In this document: in pieces, positions 7,378-15,851 of the stretch
Layout: every line of letters starts with the position of its first letter
Numbering within the stretch: position 1 is the stretch's first letter
Notes under the pieces: model-generated
Seen by the model: the letters and a program-made list of their open reading frames with translations, nothing else
The model's database searches: none
What the model was told of the DNA's origin: nothing
NCBI RefSeq assembly: GCF_034661175.1
Contig: NZ_CP141058.1
Location: 2,666,001-2,730,000, forward strand
DNA length: 64,000 bases
Direction: 5' to 3'
Source of the DNA: Nocardioides renjunii
Lineage (GTDB): Bacteria; Actinomycetota; Actinomycetes; Propionibacteriales; Nocardioidaceae
Position numbers and translations under genes: made by a program

Positions 7378-9212
7378 GGCCGGCCCACCGGGTCCTGCTC
7401 GCCGGTCTGCACCCGCCACAGGGCGGCGTACGCCCCGTCGCGGACGAGCAGCTCGTCGTGCGTGCCGGACTCGACGACGCGGCCGGCGTCCAGCACCCAG
7501 ATGCGGTGGGCGTGCCGGACCGTGGAGAGCCGGTGCGCCACGACGATCGCCGTGCGCTGGGCGGTGGCCCGGCGCAGCGAGCGCTGGATCGCGGCCTCGG
7601 TCTCGTTGTCGACCGCGCTGGTCGCCTCGTCCAGGACGAGGACGGCAGGGTCGCGCAGCAGGGCCCGCGCCAGCGCCAGGCGTTGCCGCTGGCCGCCGGA
7701 CAGGGTCACGCCCCGCTCCCCCACCCACGTGTCGAGCCCCTGGGGCATCGCCTCGATGAAGTCGAGCGCGGCCGCCCCCTCCGCGGCGGCCCGGACCTGC
7801 TCGCGGGAGGCGTCGGGACGGCCGTAGGCGATGTTGTCGGCGACCGAGCCGGCGAACATGAAGACGTCCTGGGCGACGTAGCCCATCGACCCGCGCAGCG
7901 AGTCCCAGTCGAGGTCGCGCACGTCCTGCCCGTCGAGGAGCACGTGGCCCTGGCGCGGGTCGTCGAAGCGGAGGACGAGGCGCAGCAGCGACGACTTGCC
8001 CGACCCGGTGGCTCCCACGATCGCGTGCGTCTCGCCCGCGGGCACCACCATGTCGATGCCGTGCAGCACGTCGGGCCCGTCGGCGTAGCCGGCCCGGACG
8101 CCCCGGAGCTCGACACGACCGGCCACGGGCCGGGCGAGGGCGGTGTGGCCGGCCGGCACGGTGACCGGCACCTCGAGCAGGCCGAGGATGCGGCTGGCCG
8201 AGGCCCGACCGCGCTGGTAGAGGTCGAGGACCTCGGCCACCTCGGTCAGGGGCCACAGCAGGCGCTGGGTCATGAAGACCAGCACGGAGTAGAGCCCCAC
8301 CTCGAGGTCCCCGCGCAGCGTCGCCCAGCCACCGAAGAGCAGCGTGCAGGTGAACCCGGCGAGGATCGCCATCCGCACCAGGGGGACGAACGCCGCGGAC
8401 GTGCGGATGGCGTCGGTGTTGGCGGTGCGGTAGGCCTGCGACACCGCGGCCACCCGGTCGCGCTCGCGGTCCTCGGCGGTGAAGGCCTTGATGGTCGCGA
8501 TGCCGGCGAGGTTGGCGCTGAGGGTGCCCGAGAGGTCCGCAACGGCGACGCGCACCCGGTCGTAGAGCGGCTCGAGGCGGCGCTGGAAGACGAGCGAGCC
8601 GACCACGATGAGCGGGATCGGCAGGAAGGCCAGCACCAGGAGCTGGCCGGAGGCGACGGCGAACACGCCGCCGACGATGAGCACGTTGAGGGCGGTCTGC
8701 AGGATCGCCGGGGCCCCGATGTCGAGGAACCGCTCGAGCTGGTTGACGTCGTCGTTGAGCGTGGCCAGCGTCGAGCCGGCCGGTCGGCTCTCGTGCCACG
8801 AGAGGTCGAGGTGCTGGACGTGGTCGTAGGCCTCGACGCGGAGGTCGTGCTCGACGCCCTGGGCCAGCCCGCGCCACAGCACGTTGGCGACGTAGTCCGA
8901 CAGGGACTCCACCACCCACACCACCACGTTGATGACGGCCAGCCAGCCGAGCTGGGCGTAGCGCGACTCCACCCCCAGGACGGCGCCCACGAAGGACCCG
9001 TCACCGCGGACCACGACGTCGACCGCGGCCCCGATGAGCAGCTCGGGCACGACGTCGGCCACCTTGTTGACGGTCGAGGCGACCACGGCCCCGACGAAGC
9101 GGCTGCGGTAGGCGCCGTAGCGGCGCCAGAGGGCGCGGAGGGGCTGGACGGCGTCGGGCGTCACGTCGGGCGTCGCGTCGGGCGTCGCGTCGGGGGTGGC
9201 GGGCTGTGGCAC
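7374..9212 (-). CDS. ABC exporter, fused membrane and ATPase domains
   Basis: A 612-residue ABC half-exporter: six membrane helices (about 35-340) and a C-terminal ATPase domain. It carries Walker A GATGSGKSS (near 400), signature [10 protein letters not shown], Walker B VLVLDEATS and H-loop IVVAHRLS. All ATPase motifs are canonical, so a homodimer is expected. The N-terminus holds a tandem TPDA-type repeat (three to four copies) encoded by a 15-base DNA repeat near 9155-9195. The start is GTG 9212, preceded by TAACCT at leaderless spacing. Candidate cargoes (lipids, drugs, peptides) cannot be separated from sequence. The HAD hydrolase is cotranscribed downstream. Confidence 0.93.
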   Translation of the reverse strand: MPQPATPDATPDATPDVTPDAVQPLRALWRRYGAYRSRFVGAVVASTVNKVADVVPELLIGAAVDVVVRGDGSFVGAVLGVESRYAQLGWLAVINVVVWVVESLSDYVANVLWRGLAQGVEHDLRVEAYDHVQHLDLSWHESRPAGSTLATLNDDVNQLERFLDIGAPAILQTALNVLIVGGVFAVASGQLLVLAFLPIPLIVVGSLVFQRRLEPLYDRVRVAVADLSGTLSANLAGIATIKAFTAEDRERDRVAAVSQAYRTANTDAIRTSAAFVPLVRMAILAGFTCTLLFGGWATLRGDLEVGLYSVLVFMTQRLLWPLTEVAEVLDLYQRGRASASRILGLLEVPVTVPAGHTALARPVAGRVELRGVRAGYADGPDVLHGIDMVVPAGETHAIVGATGSGKSSLLRLVLRFDDPRQGHVLLDGQDVRDLDWDSLRGSMGYVAQDVFMFAGSVADNIAYGRPDASREQVRAAAEGAAALDFIEAMPQGLDTWVGERGVTLSGGQRQRLALARALLRDPAVLVLDEATSAVDNETEAAIQRSLRRATAQRTAIVVAHRLSTVRHAHRIWVLDAGRVVESGTHDELLVRDGAYAALWRVQTGEQDPVGRP

Positions 9213-9219
9213 GCCGCAC

Positions 9220-9225
9220 AGGTTA
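9220..9225 (-). promoter_or_regulatory. -10 element TAACCT for the ABC exporter, built on the merR stop codon
   Basis: TAACCT on the minus strand ends 7 bases before the GTG at 9212. Its first three bases (9225-9223) are the TAA stop of the MerR-DICT gene. This would let the exporter be transcribed independently as a leaderless message. Confidence 0.5.
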
Positions 9226-10107
9226 GGTGCGGGCCCGGCCTCGTCCGGAGGGGCGGGCGTCGTCGAGGTAGCCGAGCATCCGGTCGAAGAGCTGGGTCGC
9301 TCGCCGCAGGTCGCCCGAGGCGGCCGTCGGCTCGTCGTCCAGGACGGGTGCGTGGCGCGGTCCGGAGGTGCGCCACCCGGGCCGGTAGGCGTCGGCCAGC
9401 GACGCGGCGACGCGGCTCGCGGCCCGCACCACCTGCGGGTCGACCGACCAGATCGCCTCGAACGAGCGGCCCTCCGGCGCGCGCGAGTCCTGTCCCGGGA
9501 GCTCCACCGCCGCCAGGCAGGCGGGCAGGTCGGGCGCGTCGCAGATCACGAGCCACTCGCGGTTGAGCGGGGCGTGCTCGGGCAGCGCCACCTCCACCGG
9601 CGTGAGCGGCCGGACCGGCGTCGAGTGCGTGAAGTCGGCGAAGACCACGGTGTCGCAGGCGGTGCGCGCCAGCTCGCGCCAGCGGTCGTACGACGCCTCG
9701 AGGTAGGCCACGCGCTGGAACCCGCCGAACAGCAGGGGCTCCGCGGCGCGGGCGCAGCACTCGTCCTCGATCGCCCGGCTCATCGAGGACAGCGTGGCTC
9801 GGGAGAGGACCTGCGGGGCCAGTTCGGGCCGGCGGCGGCGCAGGTCGGCGAAGACCGACCCCGACGAGACCGGCTCGGCGACGACGCGCTGCACGGCCGC
9901 GTGCAGCGACAGGCCGCCGCGGCGGCGCTCGAGGACCTCCAGCACGGCGTCGACGTCGGACTCGGCGTAGCGCCGGTGACCGCCCGCGGCGCGGTCGGGC
10001 CGGGGGAACCCGTAGCGTGACTCCCAGCTGCGGAGCGTCGTGATGGGAACCCCCGTCCTGTGCGCGAGCTCTCCGATGGTGAGCGAGGCGCGGGACAAGG
10101 GCTGCAA
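9223..10107 (-). CDS. MerR-family regulator with C-terminal DICT sensory domain
   Basis: A 294-residue transcription factor. Residues 8-75 form a MerR winged helix (LTIGELAHRTGVPITTLRSW, then GFPRPDRAAGGHRRY). Residues from about 95 to 230 match the DICT domain (LSRATLSSMSRAIEDECCAR, VVFADFTHS), a domain named from diguanylate cyclases and two-component proteins and often found in light-signalling architectures. It is transcribed divergently from the carotenoid operon, which suggests it controls that operon. It lacks the B12-binding domain of LitR/CarH photoreceptor regulators. The start is TTG 10107 behind a GGAGGGGG ribosome site. It ends in TAA, unusual in this window. Confidence 0.85.
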   Translation of the reverse strand: MQPLSRASLTIGELAHRTGVPITTLRSWESRYGFPRPDRAAGGHRRYAESDVDAVLEVLERRRGGLSLHAAVQRVVAEPVSSGSVFADLRRRRPELAPQVLSRATLSSMSRAIEDECCARAAEPLLFGGFQRVAYLEASYDRWRELARTACDTVVFADFTHSTPVRPLTPVEVALPEHAPLNREWLVICDAPDLPACLAAVELPGQDSRAPEGRSFEAIWSVDPQVVRAASRVAASLADAYRPGWRTSGPRHAPVLDDEPTAASGDLRRATQLFDRMLGYLDDARPSGRGRART

Positions 10108-10198
10108 CCCGACCCCCCCTCCACGTTTCGCCTAGATTTAGTTGGCAGTGTTGCATAGGTTCATCAACGCGGGGACCGGAGCGACTCAGGGGGGACAC
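10108..10198. promoter_or_regulatory. Divergent promoter/operator between merR-DICT and the carotenoid operon
   Basis: A 91-base intergenic region with an A/T-rich island at about 10125-10170 in otherwise very GC-rich DNA. On the plus strand TAGGTT (10156-10161) is a plausible -10, giving a leader of about 30 bases and the GGGGGG ribosome site before crtE. On the minus strand TTGATG (10167-10162) and TAAATC (10140-10135) lie 21 bases apart, longer than the 19-20 typical of MerR promoters. GTTG (10141-10144) and CAAC (10165-10168) are inverted. The operator itself is inferred, not read. Confidence 0.45.
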
Positions 10199-11239
10199 AT
10201 GACCTCGACCGACACCGACGCTGCCCTGGCGCGCCTGCTCGAGGCGGGGCGCAGCCGCGCCGCCGCCGTCGACCCGCACCACGCGAACCTGTGGACGGCC
10301 CTCGCCGCGGCCACCGAGGGCGGCAAGCGCTTCCGCCCCGGCCTCGTGGTGGCCGCGCACGACGCCCTGGGCGGCGCCCAGGCCAGCGCGGCGGCCGAGG
10401 TCGGCGCCGCCGTCGAGCTCCTCCACACCGCCTTCGTCATCCACGACGACGTCATCGACGGCGACCACCTGCGCCGCGGCCGCCTCAACGTCAGCGGGAC
10501 CTTCCGCGCGCAGGCCCGCTCCGACGGCGCGGGACCCGACGAGGCCGCCGACTACGGGCTGACCGCCGCGATCCTCGCCGGTGACCTCGCCCTCGCCGCC
10601 GCCGTGCGGGCCGTCGCCACGTGCGGAGCCCCCGGCCCGGTCGTGCACCACCTGCTCGACCTCTTCGACGCCGCGCTGCACACGACCGCCTCCGGCGAGC
10701 TCGCCGACGTGCGCCTGTCCATGGACGTCGTCGAGGCCACGCTGCCGGAGAGCCTGGCGATGGAGGAGCAGAAGACCAGCGCCTACTCGTTCGCCCTCCC
10801 GCTGCAGGCCGGCGCCGTGCTCGCCGAGGCGGAGCCAGCGACGACGGCGCGGCTCGGGGAGGCCGGTCGCACCATGGGCATCGCGTTCCAGCTCGTCGAC
10901 GACCTCATCGGGGTCTTCGGCGACCCGGACCGCTCCGGCAAGAGCTCGACCAGCGACCTCCGCACCCGCAAGCAGACCCCCCTCCTCGTCCACGCGCGGT
11001 CGACCGCGCAGTGGTCGGAGCTGAGGACCTACGTCGGCCGCGACCTCGACGCCGACGAGCTCGACCACGTGCGCGGGCTGCTGACGGCCTCCGGGTCGCG
11101 CCGCTTCGTCGAGGACCTCGCCGAGGAGCACCTCAAGGCGTCCCGCACGGTCCTCGACGAGCTCGGGATGAGCCTCGAGATGCTCGACGACGTCACCACG
11201 CGCCCCCCGGCGCTCGCCGGGAGCGGGGCAGCGGCATGA
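10199..11239 (+). CDS. crtE: Geranylgeranyl diphosphate synthase
   Basis: A trans-isoprenyl diphosphate synthase of about 346 residues that makes GGPP from IPP and allylic diphosphates. The first aspartate-rich motif is in VIHDDVIDGD (near 83) and the second in QLVDDLIGVFGD (near 234). The GGKRFRPG segment binds IPP. I start at ATG 10199, which follows an AGGGGGG ribosome site. An earlier in-frame codon would add 19 residues from within the promoter. It is the first gene of a 15-gene operon and feeds both the carotenoid (CrtB) and the proposed prenyl-phenol (UbiA) branches. Confidence 0.93.
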   Translation: MTSTDTDAALARLLEAGRSRAAAVDPHHANLWTALAAATEGGKRFRPGLVVAAHDALGGAQASAAAEVGAAVELLHTAFVIHDDVIDGDHLRRGRLNVSGTFRAQARSDGAGPDEAADYGLTAAILAGDLALAAAVRAVATCGAPGPVVHHLLDLFDAALHTTASGELADVRLSMDVVEATLPESLAMEEQKTSAYSFALPLQAGAVLAEAEPATTARLGEAGRTMGIAFQLVDDLIGVFGDPDRSGKSSTSDLRTRKQTPLLVHARSTAQWSELRTYVGRDLDADELDHVRGLLTASGSRRFVEDLAEEHLKASRTVLDELGMSLEMLDDVTTRPPALAGSGAAA

Positions 11240-12120
11240 GCTTGTTCGTCGGCAGGGGCACCCCCCGCAGCCTCTACGACGTCGTCTCCGAGGCGAGCTC
11301 CGCGGTCGTCATCCGCGAGTACTCCAGCTCGTTCGGGCTCGCCTCGCGCCTGCTCGCCGAGCCGGTCCGCACCCAGGTCCGCAACGTCTACGCGCTGGTG
11401 CGGGTGGCCGACGAGATCGTCGACAACCCCGACCCGACGCTGGCGCGGGAGGCACGCGCCACCATGCTCGACTGGCTCGAGGACGACGTGCGGCACGCCC
11501 TGCGCACCGGCTACAGCGGCAACCTCGTCGTCCACGCCTTCGCCCGCACGGCGATCGCGGTCGGGATCGAGGACGACGTCGTGGCGCCGTTCTTCTCCTC
11601 GATGCGGACCGACCTCGACACGACCCGGCACACGCCGGAGAGCTTCGAGCGCTACGTCTACGGCTCGGCGGAGGTGGTGGGCCTGATGTGCCTGCGCGCC
11701 TTCCTCGCCGCACCCGACGCGCCGCCCGACCGGGGGCACCAGTACGACCGGCTGGCGCCCGGCGCCCGACGACTCGGGGCGGCCTTCCAGAAGCTCAACT
11801 TCGTGCGCGACCTGTCCGACGACCACGACGTGCTGCGCCGCGACTACTTCCCCGGCCTCGACGTCGAGGCCTTCTGCGACCGGGACCGCGACCTCATCCT
11901 CGACGACATCGACGCCGACCTGCGGGCCGCCGCGGCCGTCGTCCCCGACCTGCCGCCCAGCAGCCGCCGCGCGGTGCGGGCCGCGCACGCGACGTTCGCC
12001 GAGCTGGCCACGCGCCTGCGTGCCGCCTCCGCCGACGAGATCCGGCGGACCCGCGTCCGCGTCCCCACCGCCGTCAAGCTGCGCCTCGCAGTCGGCGCCA
12101 TCCACGGAGGTCGGTCGTGA
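11236..12120 (+). CDS. crtB: Phytoene synthase
   Basis: A 294-residue squalene/phytoene synthase joining two GGPP head to head to form 15-cis phytoene. The two aspartate motifs are visible: RVADEIVDNPD (near 65) and KLNFVRDLSDDHDVLRRDYF (near 185). The substrate-binding YVYGSAEVVGLM segment lies between them. ATG 11236 overlaps the crtE stop (ATGA). Length and motif order are standard for bacterial CrtB. Confidence 0.95.
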   Translation: MSLFVGRGTPRSLYDVVSEASSAVVIREYSSSFGLASRLLAEPVRTQVRNVYALVRVADEIVDNPDPTLAREARATMLDWLEDDVRHALRTGYSGNLVVHAFARTAIAVGIEDDVVAPFFSSMRTDLDTTRHTPESFERYVYGSAEVVGLMCLRAFLAAPDAPPDRGHQYDRLAPGARRLGAAFQKLNFVRDLSDDHDVLRRDYFPGLDVEAFCDRDRDLILDDIDADLRAAAAVVPDLPPSSRRAVRAAHATFAELATRLRAASADEIRRTRVRVPTAVKLRLAVGAIHGGRS

Positions 12121-13748
12121 CCCTGCGTCTTCCCGAGCGCATCACCCGGCGCGGTCCCGCGCTGCACCCCGCCGAGGACGGCTCGTCCGCGAGCGTGGTC
12201 GTCATCGGCGGCGGCATCGCCGGCCTCGCCACGGCGGCCCTGCTCGCCTCCCGCGGGCACAGCGTCGACCTGCTCGAGAAGAACGACGACCTGGGCGGGC
12301 GCGTCGGCAGCGTCGAGCGCGACGGGTTCCGCTTCGACACCGGCGCGTCGTGGTACCTCATGCCCGAGGTCTTCGAGCACTTCTTCGAGCTCCTCGGCAC
12401 CTCGGCCGACGCCGAGCTGGACCTGCGGGTGCTCGACCCGAGCTACCGGGTGTTCTTCGAGGGGCACCCCGAGCCGATCGACCTGCGACCCGACCGCGAG
12501 CACAACCGGGCGCTCTTCGAGTCGCTGGAGCCGGGTGCCGGCGAGCGCTTCGACGCCTACCTCCGCTCGGCGGAGGACACCTACGACATGGCGCTGCGCC
12601 GCTTCCTCTACACCAACTTCGACTCGCCGTCGTCCTTCCTGCACCCCGACGTGGTGCGGCGCACGCCCCGGCTCGGCCGGCTGCTCACCCGGTCGCTCGA
12701 GAGCCACGTGGCCGCGTCGTTCTCCGACAACCGCCTGCGCCAGGTGCTCGGCTACCCCGCCGTCTTCCTCGGCTCCTCGCCCAGCCGGGCGCCGAGCATG
12801 TACCACCTGATGAGCCGGCTCGACCTGGGCGACCGCGTGCTCTACCCGCAGGGTGGCTTCACGCAGCTGATCGAGGTCATCGCCTCGCTCGCGCGCCGTC
12901 ACGGTGCGCGCCTGCACACCGGCACGGCGGCGACCGGCATCGTCACCGCCGACCCCGCCGGCGGCGGGCGGCCCGGCGTCGCGGGCGTGGCCTACCGCGA
13001 GGAGCACGGCGGTGCGACCGGCACGTTCGCCGCGGACGTCGTGGTCGGTGCCGCCGACCTGCACCACCTCGAGACGGCCCTGCTGCCCGAGCCGCTGCAG
13101 ACCCACCCGGAGCCGTCCTGGCGCGGCCGCTCCCCCGGTCCGGGGGCGGTGCTGGCCATGCTCGGCGTCGAGGGGCGACTGCCCGAGCTGCCGCACCACT
13201 CGCTGTTCTTCACCTCCGACTGGAGGCAGAACTTCGGCGACATCTTCGGCAAGGACGCCCGCGTCCCCGACCCGGCCTCGATCTACGTCTGCAAGCCCTC
13301 CGAGACCGACCCCTCCGTCGCGCCCGAGGGCTGCGAGAACCTCTTCGTGCTGGTGCCCGTGCCCGCCGACACCGCCATCGGTGCCGGTGGCGACGAGGGG
13401 GCCGGGTCCGAGCTGGTCGAGCGCACCGCGGACGCCGCCATCGACCAGGTCGCCGGCTGGGCCGGCATCCCGGACCTCCGCGACCGCATCCGGGTGCGCC
13501 ACACCGTAGGCCCCGACGACTTCGCCACGCGCTACAACGCCTGGCGCGGCGGCGCCCTGGGCCTGGAGCACACCCTGCGGCAGAGCGCCTTCTTCCGGCC
13601 GGGCAACGTCTCGGGCAAGGTCGACGGCCTGCTCTACGCCGGCGCCAGCACGGTGCCGGGCGTGGGCCTGCCGATGTGCCTGATCAGCGCCGAGCTGGTG
13701 CTCAAGCGGCTGTCGGGCGACCGGTCCAGCCTGCCGGTGGGGCGATGA
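12117..13748 (+). CDS. crtI: Phytoene desaturase
   Basis: A 543-residue FAD-dependent CrtI-type desaturase. The dinucleotide-binding motif VIGGGIAGLATAALLA is near residues 28-43, followed by LLEKNDDLGGRVGS. The C-terminal flavin segment YAGASTVPGVGLPMCL is typical of CrtI and its bacterial-type carotenoid signature. It probably converts phytoene to lycopene in four steps. GTG 12117 overlaps the crtB stop. The number of desaturations cannot be read from sequence, but the downstream lycopene cyclase pair suggests lycopene. Confidence 0.95.
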   Translation: MTLRLPERITRRGPALHPAEDGSSASVVVIGGGIAGLATAALLASRGHSVDLLEKNDDLGGRVGSVERDGFRFDTGASWYLMPEVFEHFFELLGTSADAELDLRVLDPSYRVFFEGHPEPIDLRPDREHNRALFESLEPGAGERFDAYLRSAEDTYDMALRRFLYTNFDSPSSFLHPDVVRRTPRLGRLLTRSLESHVAASFSDNRLRQVLGYPAVFLGSSPSRAPSMYHLMSRLDLGDRVLYPQGGFTQLIEVIASLARRHGARLHTGTAATGIVTADPAGGGRPGVAGVAYREEHGGATGTFAADVVVGAADLHHLETALLPEPLQTHPEPSWRGRSPGPGAVLAMLGVEGRLPELPHHSLFFTSDWRQNFGDIFGKDARVPDPASIYVCKPSETDPSVAPEGCENLFVLVPVPADTAIGAGGDEGAGSELVERTADAAIDQVAGWAGIPDLRDRIRVRHTVGPDDFATRYNAWRGGALGLEHTLRQSAFFRPGNVSGKVDGLLYAGASTVPGVGLPMCLISAELVLKRLSGDRSSLPVGR

Positions 13749-14098
13749 CGCTGCCGCACTGGTCCTACGTCGCGATGCTGGTGTTCTGCCTCGTCGGCAC
13801 CCTGCCGCTCGTGCCGGCGTTCCGCCTCCGGGTGCTGCGCCAGCCGCGCCGCCTCCTCCTGACCGTGCTCCTGGCCGGGACGCCGTTCCTGCTGTGGGAC
13901 CTCTACGCCACCCACGCGGGCCACTGGTGGTTCGACGAGGAGCAGACCCTGCCGTGGCGGGTCGCCGGGCTGCCGCTGGAGGAGATCTCCTTCTTCGTCG
14001 TGATCCCGGTCGTGGCGGTGCTGACGCTGGAGGGGGTCCGCGCAGCCCGCCGGGGCGTACGGCCCGGGTCGGGCCGGCGCCGCGAGGAGGCCCGATGA
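13745..14098 (+). CDS. crtYc: Lycopene cyclase subunit (CrtYc/CrtYe type)
   Basis: A 117-residue membrane protein with three predicted helices and the lycopene-cyclase-domain signature GLPLEEISFFVVIP (near 80). It is one half of the heterodimeric actinobacterial cyclases. It starts at ATG 13745, overlapping crtI, and the partner half follows directly. Known relatives make beta- or epsilon-rings on C40 lycopene or gamma/epsilon rings on C50 flavuxanthin. The ring type is not decidable from sequence alone. Confidence 0.9.
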   Translation: MTLPHWSYVAMLVFCLVGTLPLVPAFRLRVLRQPRRLLLTVLLAGTPFLLWDLYATHAGHWWFDEEQTLPWRVAGLPLEEISFFVVIPVVAVLTLEGVRAARRGVRPGSGRRREEAR

Positions 14099-14460
14099 GC
14101 TACACCGCCCTCGCGGCCCTCGGCGTCGTGGCCGCGATCGTCCTCGACCGCTGGGTCGCGCGCACCAGGATCACCTCGACCAGCGACTGGTGGTCGGCCT
14201 ACGCCATCATCGTGTTCTTCCAGCTGCTCACCAACGGCTGGCTGACCGGGCGCGGCATCGTGCGCTACGACCCCGACACCATCCTCGGCAGCGAGGACGT
14301 GGTCCTGGTCGGGGACGGCCGGATCCTCTTCGCACCGGTGGAGGACCTGGCGTTCGGCTTCGCGCTCGTGCTCACCAGCTGCGTGGCCTGGACGTGGCTG
14401 GGCCGCCACCGTGCCGCGGACAGCACCGTCGACAGCGCCGTCGACAGGGCGACGTCGTGA
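14095..14460 (+). CDS. crtYd: Lycopene cyclase subunit (CrtYd/CrtYf type)
   Basis: A 121-residue partner of the preceding cyclase half, with membrane helices and the matching signature APVEDLAFGFALVL (near 83). The middle region (TNGWLTGRGIVRYDPDTILG) is conserved among CrtYd/CrtYf proteins. ATG 14095 overlaps the upstream stop. The hydrophilic tail after residue 104 has a short ADSTVDSAVDRATS repeat-like end that is not conserved. Confidence 0.9.
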   Translation: MSYTALAALGVVAAIVLDRWVARTRITSTSDWWSAYAIIVFFQLLTNGWLTGRGIVRYDPDTILGSEDVVLVGDGRILFAPVEDLAFGFALVLTSCVAWTWLGRHRAADSTVDSAVDRATS

Positions 14461-15851
14461 GCGTCACGACGCGGATCCAGGCCTTCCAGGAGTCCATGCA
14501 GCCCACCGACGTGGGGGTCCCCGGGCCCACCTCGCTGGAGATGGCGCGGGGCTTCCGGTCCATCCGTGCCGATCCGCTGTCGTTCCTGGTGGCGGTGTCC
14601 GGGCGGTTCGGTGACCTCGTGTCCTTCCCGGTGCCGGGAGCCCCGGCGCTGCTGCTCAACAACCCCGCCGACGCCCGCCACGTCCTGCAGACCGCGGCCC
14701 GCAACTGGCGCAAGGAGACGGTGCAGTACGCCGCCCTGGCGCGGGTCACCGGTCCGGGCCTCCTCGCCTCGGCCGAGCCCAGCTGGATCGAGCACCGGCG
14801 GCTGGCGGCACCCGCCTTCCACCACCAGCGGCTCCTCGCGGTGAGCGCCCAGGTGCGCGCCGCCGCCCGCGACGCCGTCGGCGCGACGCTCGACCGGTCC
14901 GCCCCCGCGCAAGGCCGCACCGTCGACGTCGCGGCCCTGACGCACACCATCGGGCTCGACGCGGTCGGCCGCGCGCTCTTCTCCACCGACCTGTCGGGAC
15001 AGGCGCAGGCGCTGCTGGACGCCACGAGCGACGCCGCCGAGCTCGTCGTGCGCCTCGGCCGCTCCGTCCTCCCGACGGCCGCCTGGACGCCCACCCGCAC
15101 CAACCTGCGGCTGCGCTCGGCCCGGCGTCGCCTCGACTCCGGTGCCGCCGAGATCATCGCCCAGCGGCGCGCACGGGGCGCGACCTCGACCCACGGCGAC
15201 GACCTCCTCGGCCTGCTCCTCGACAGCGGCATGACCGACGGCGAGGTGCGCGACGAGCTCGTCACGATGGTCGTCGCCGGGCACGAGACGGTGGCCGCGG
15301 GGCTGGCCTGGACGCTCATGCTGCTCGCCGAGCACCCCGAGGCCCAGGACCGGCTGCGCGCCGAGCTGGCCGACCACCCCGGACCCGTGACGCTGCTCGA
15401 CCACCGCGACCAGCTGCCCTGGACCCGGGCCGTGATCGACGAGGCCCTCCGCCTCTTCCCGCCCGCCTGGGCGCTCTCGCGCCGCTCGGACGCCGCCGAC
15501 GTCATCGGCGGGCGTGAGGTGCCGCCCGGGACGCTGGTCATCATCAGCCCGTGGTTGATGCACCGCCGCGAGGACCCGTGGACCGAGCCGCTGGCGTTCC
15601 GGCCGGAGCGGTTCCTCGACAGCGGGGCCGGACGATCGGCCTACCTGCCCTTCGGGCTCGGCCCGCGACTGTGCATCGGCCGCGAGTTCGCCCTCGGCGA
15701 GATGGTCGTGGTGCTGGCCGAGCTGCTGCGCGAGCACCGCGTCACCGTGCCCGCCGGCTGGGTCAGGCCGCGCGCGGAGGCCAAGGTCGCCGTGCACCCC
15801 CGCGGGGGGATGCCTCTCGTCGTGACCCGCACGGGAGGCGGCCCGGCATGA
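14457..15851 (+). CDS. Cytochrome P450, probable carotenoid hydroxylase
   Basis: A 464-residue soluble-type P450. The I-helix oxygen-binding motif is MVVAGHETVAAG, the K-helix ExxR is in DEALRLFPPAW, and the heme-thiolate loop is LPFGLGPRLCIGREF with the cysteine near residue 406. Its place inside the crt operon and its general resemblance to the CYP175-like ring hydroxylases (Thermus CYP175A1 is a beta-carotene 3-hydroxylase) suggest hydroxylation of a carotenoid ring. The hydroxyl would be the acceptor for the glycosyltransferase next door. Redox partners are not encoded here. GTG 14457 overlaps the cyclase stop. Confidence 0.9.
   Translation: MSVTTRIQAFQESMQPTDVGVPGPTSLEMARGFRSIRADPLSFLVAVSGRFGDLVSFPVPGAPALLLNNPADARHVLQTAARNWRKETVQYAALARVTGPGLLASAEPSWIEHRRLAAPAFHHQRLLAVSAQVRAAARDAVGATLDRSAPAQGRTVDVAALTHTIGLDAVGRALFSTDLSGQAQALLDATSDAAELVVRLGRSVLPTAAWTPTRTNLRLRSARRRLDSGAAEIIAQRRARGATSTHGDDLLGLLLDSGMTDGEVRDELVTMVVAGHETVAAGLAWTLMLLAEHPEAQDRLRAELADHPGPVTLLDHRDQLPWTRAVIDEALRLFPPAWALSRRSDAADVIGGREVPPGTLVIISPWLMHRREDPWTEPLAFRPERFLDSGAGRSAYLPFGLGPRLCIGREFALGEMVVVLAELLREHRVTVPAGWVRPRAEAKVAVHPRGGMPLVVTRTGGGPA

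Noticed and set aside
9155-9195. CRISPR-like direct repeats near the start of the ABC exporter
   Set aside because: The 15-base repeats are in frame, encode a TPDA peptide repeat, and have no unique spacers.
7281-9566. A 761-codon plus-strand frame opposite the ABC exporter
   Set aside because: It reads as low-complexity His/Gly/Arg sequence, while the opposite strand encodes a complete exporter with canonical ATPase motifs.
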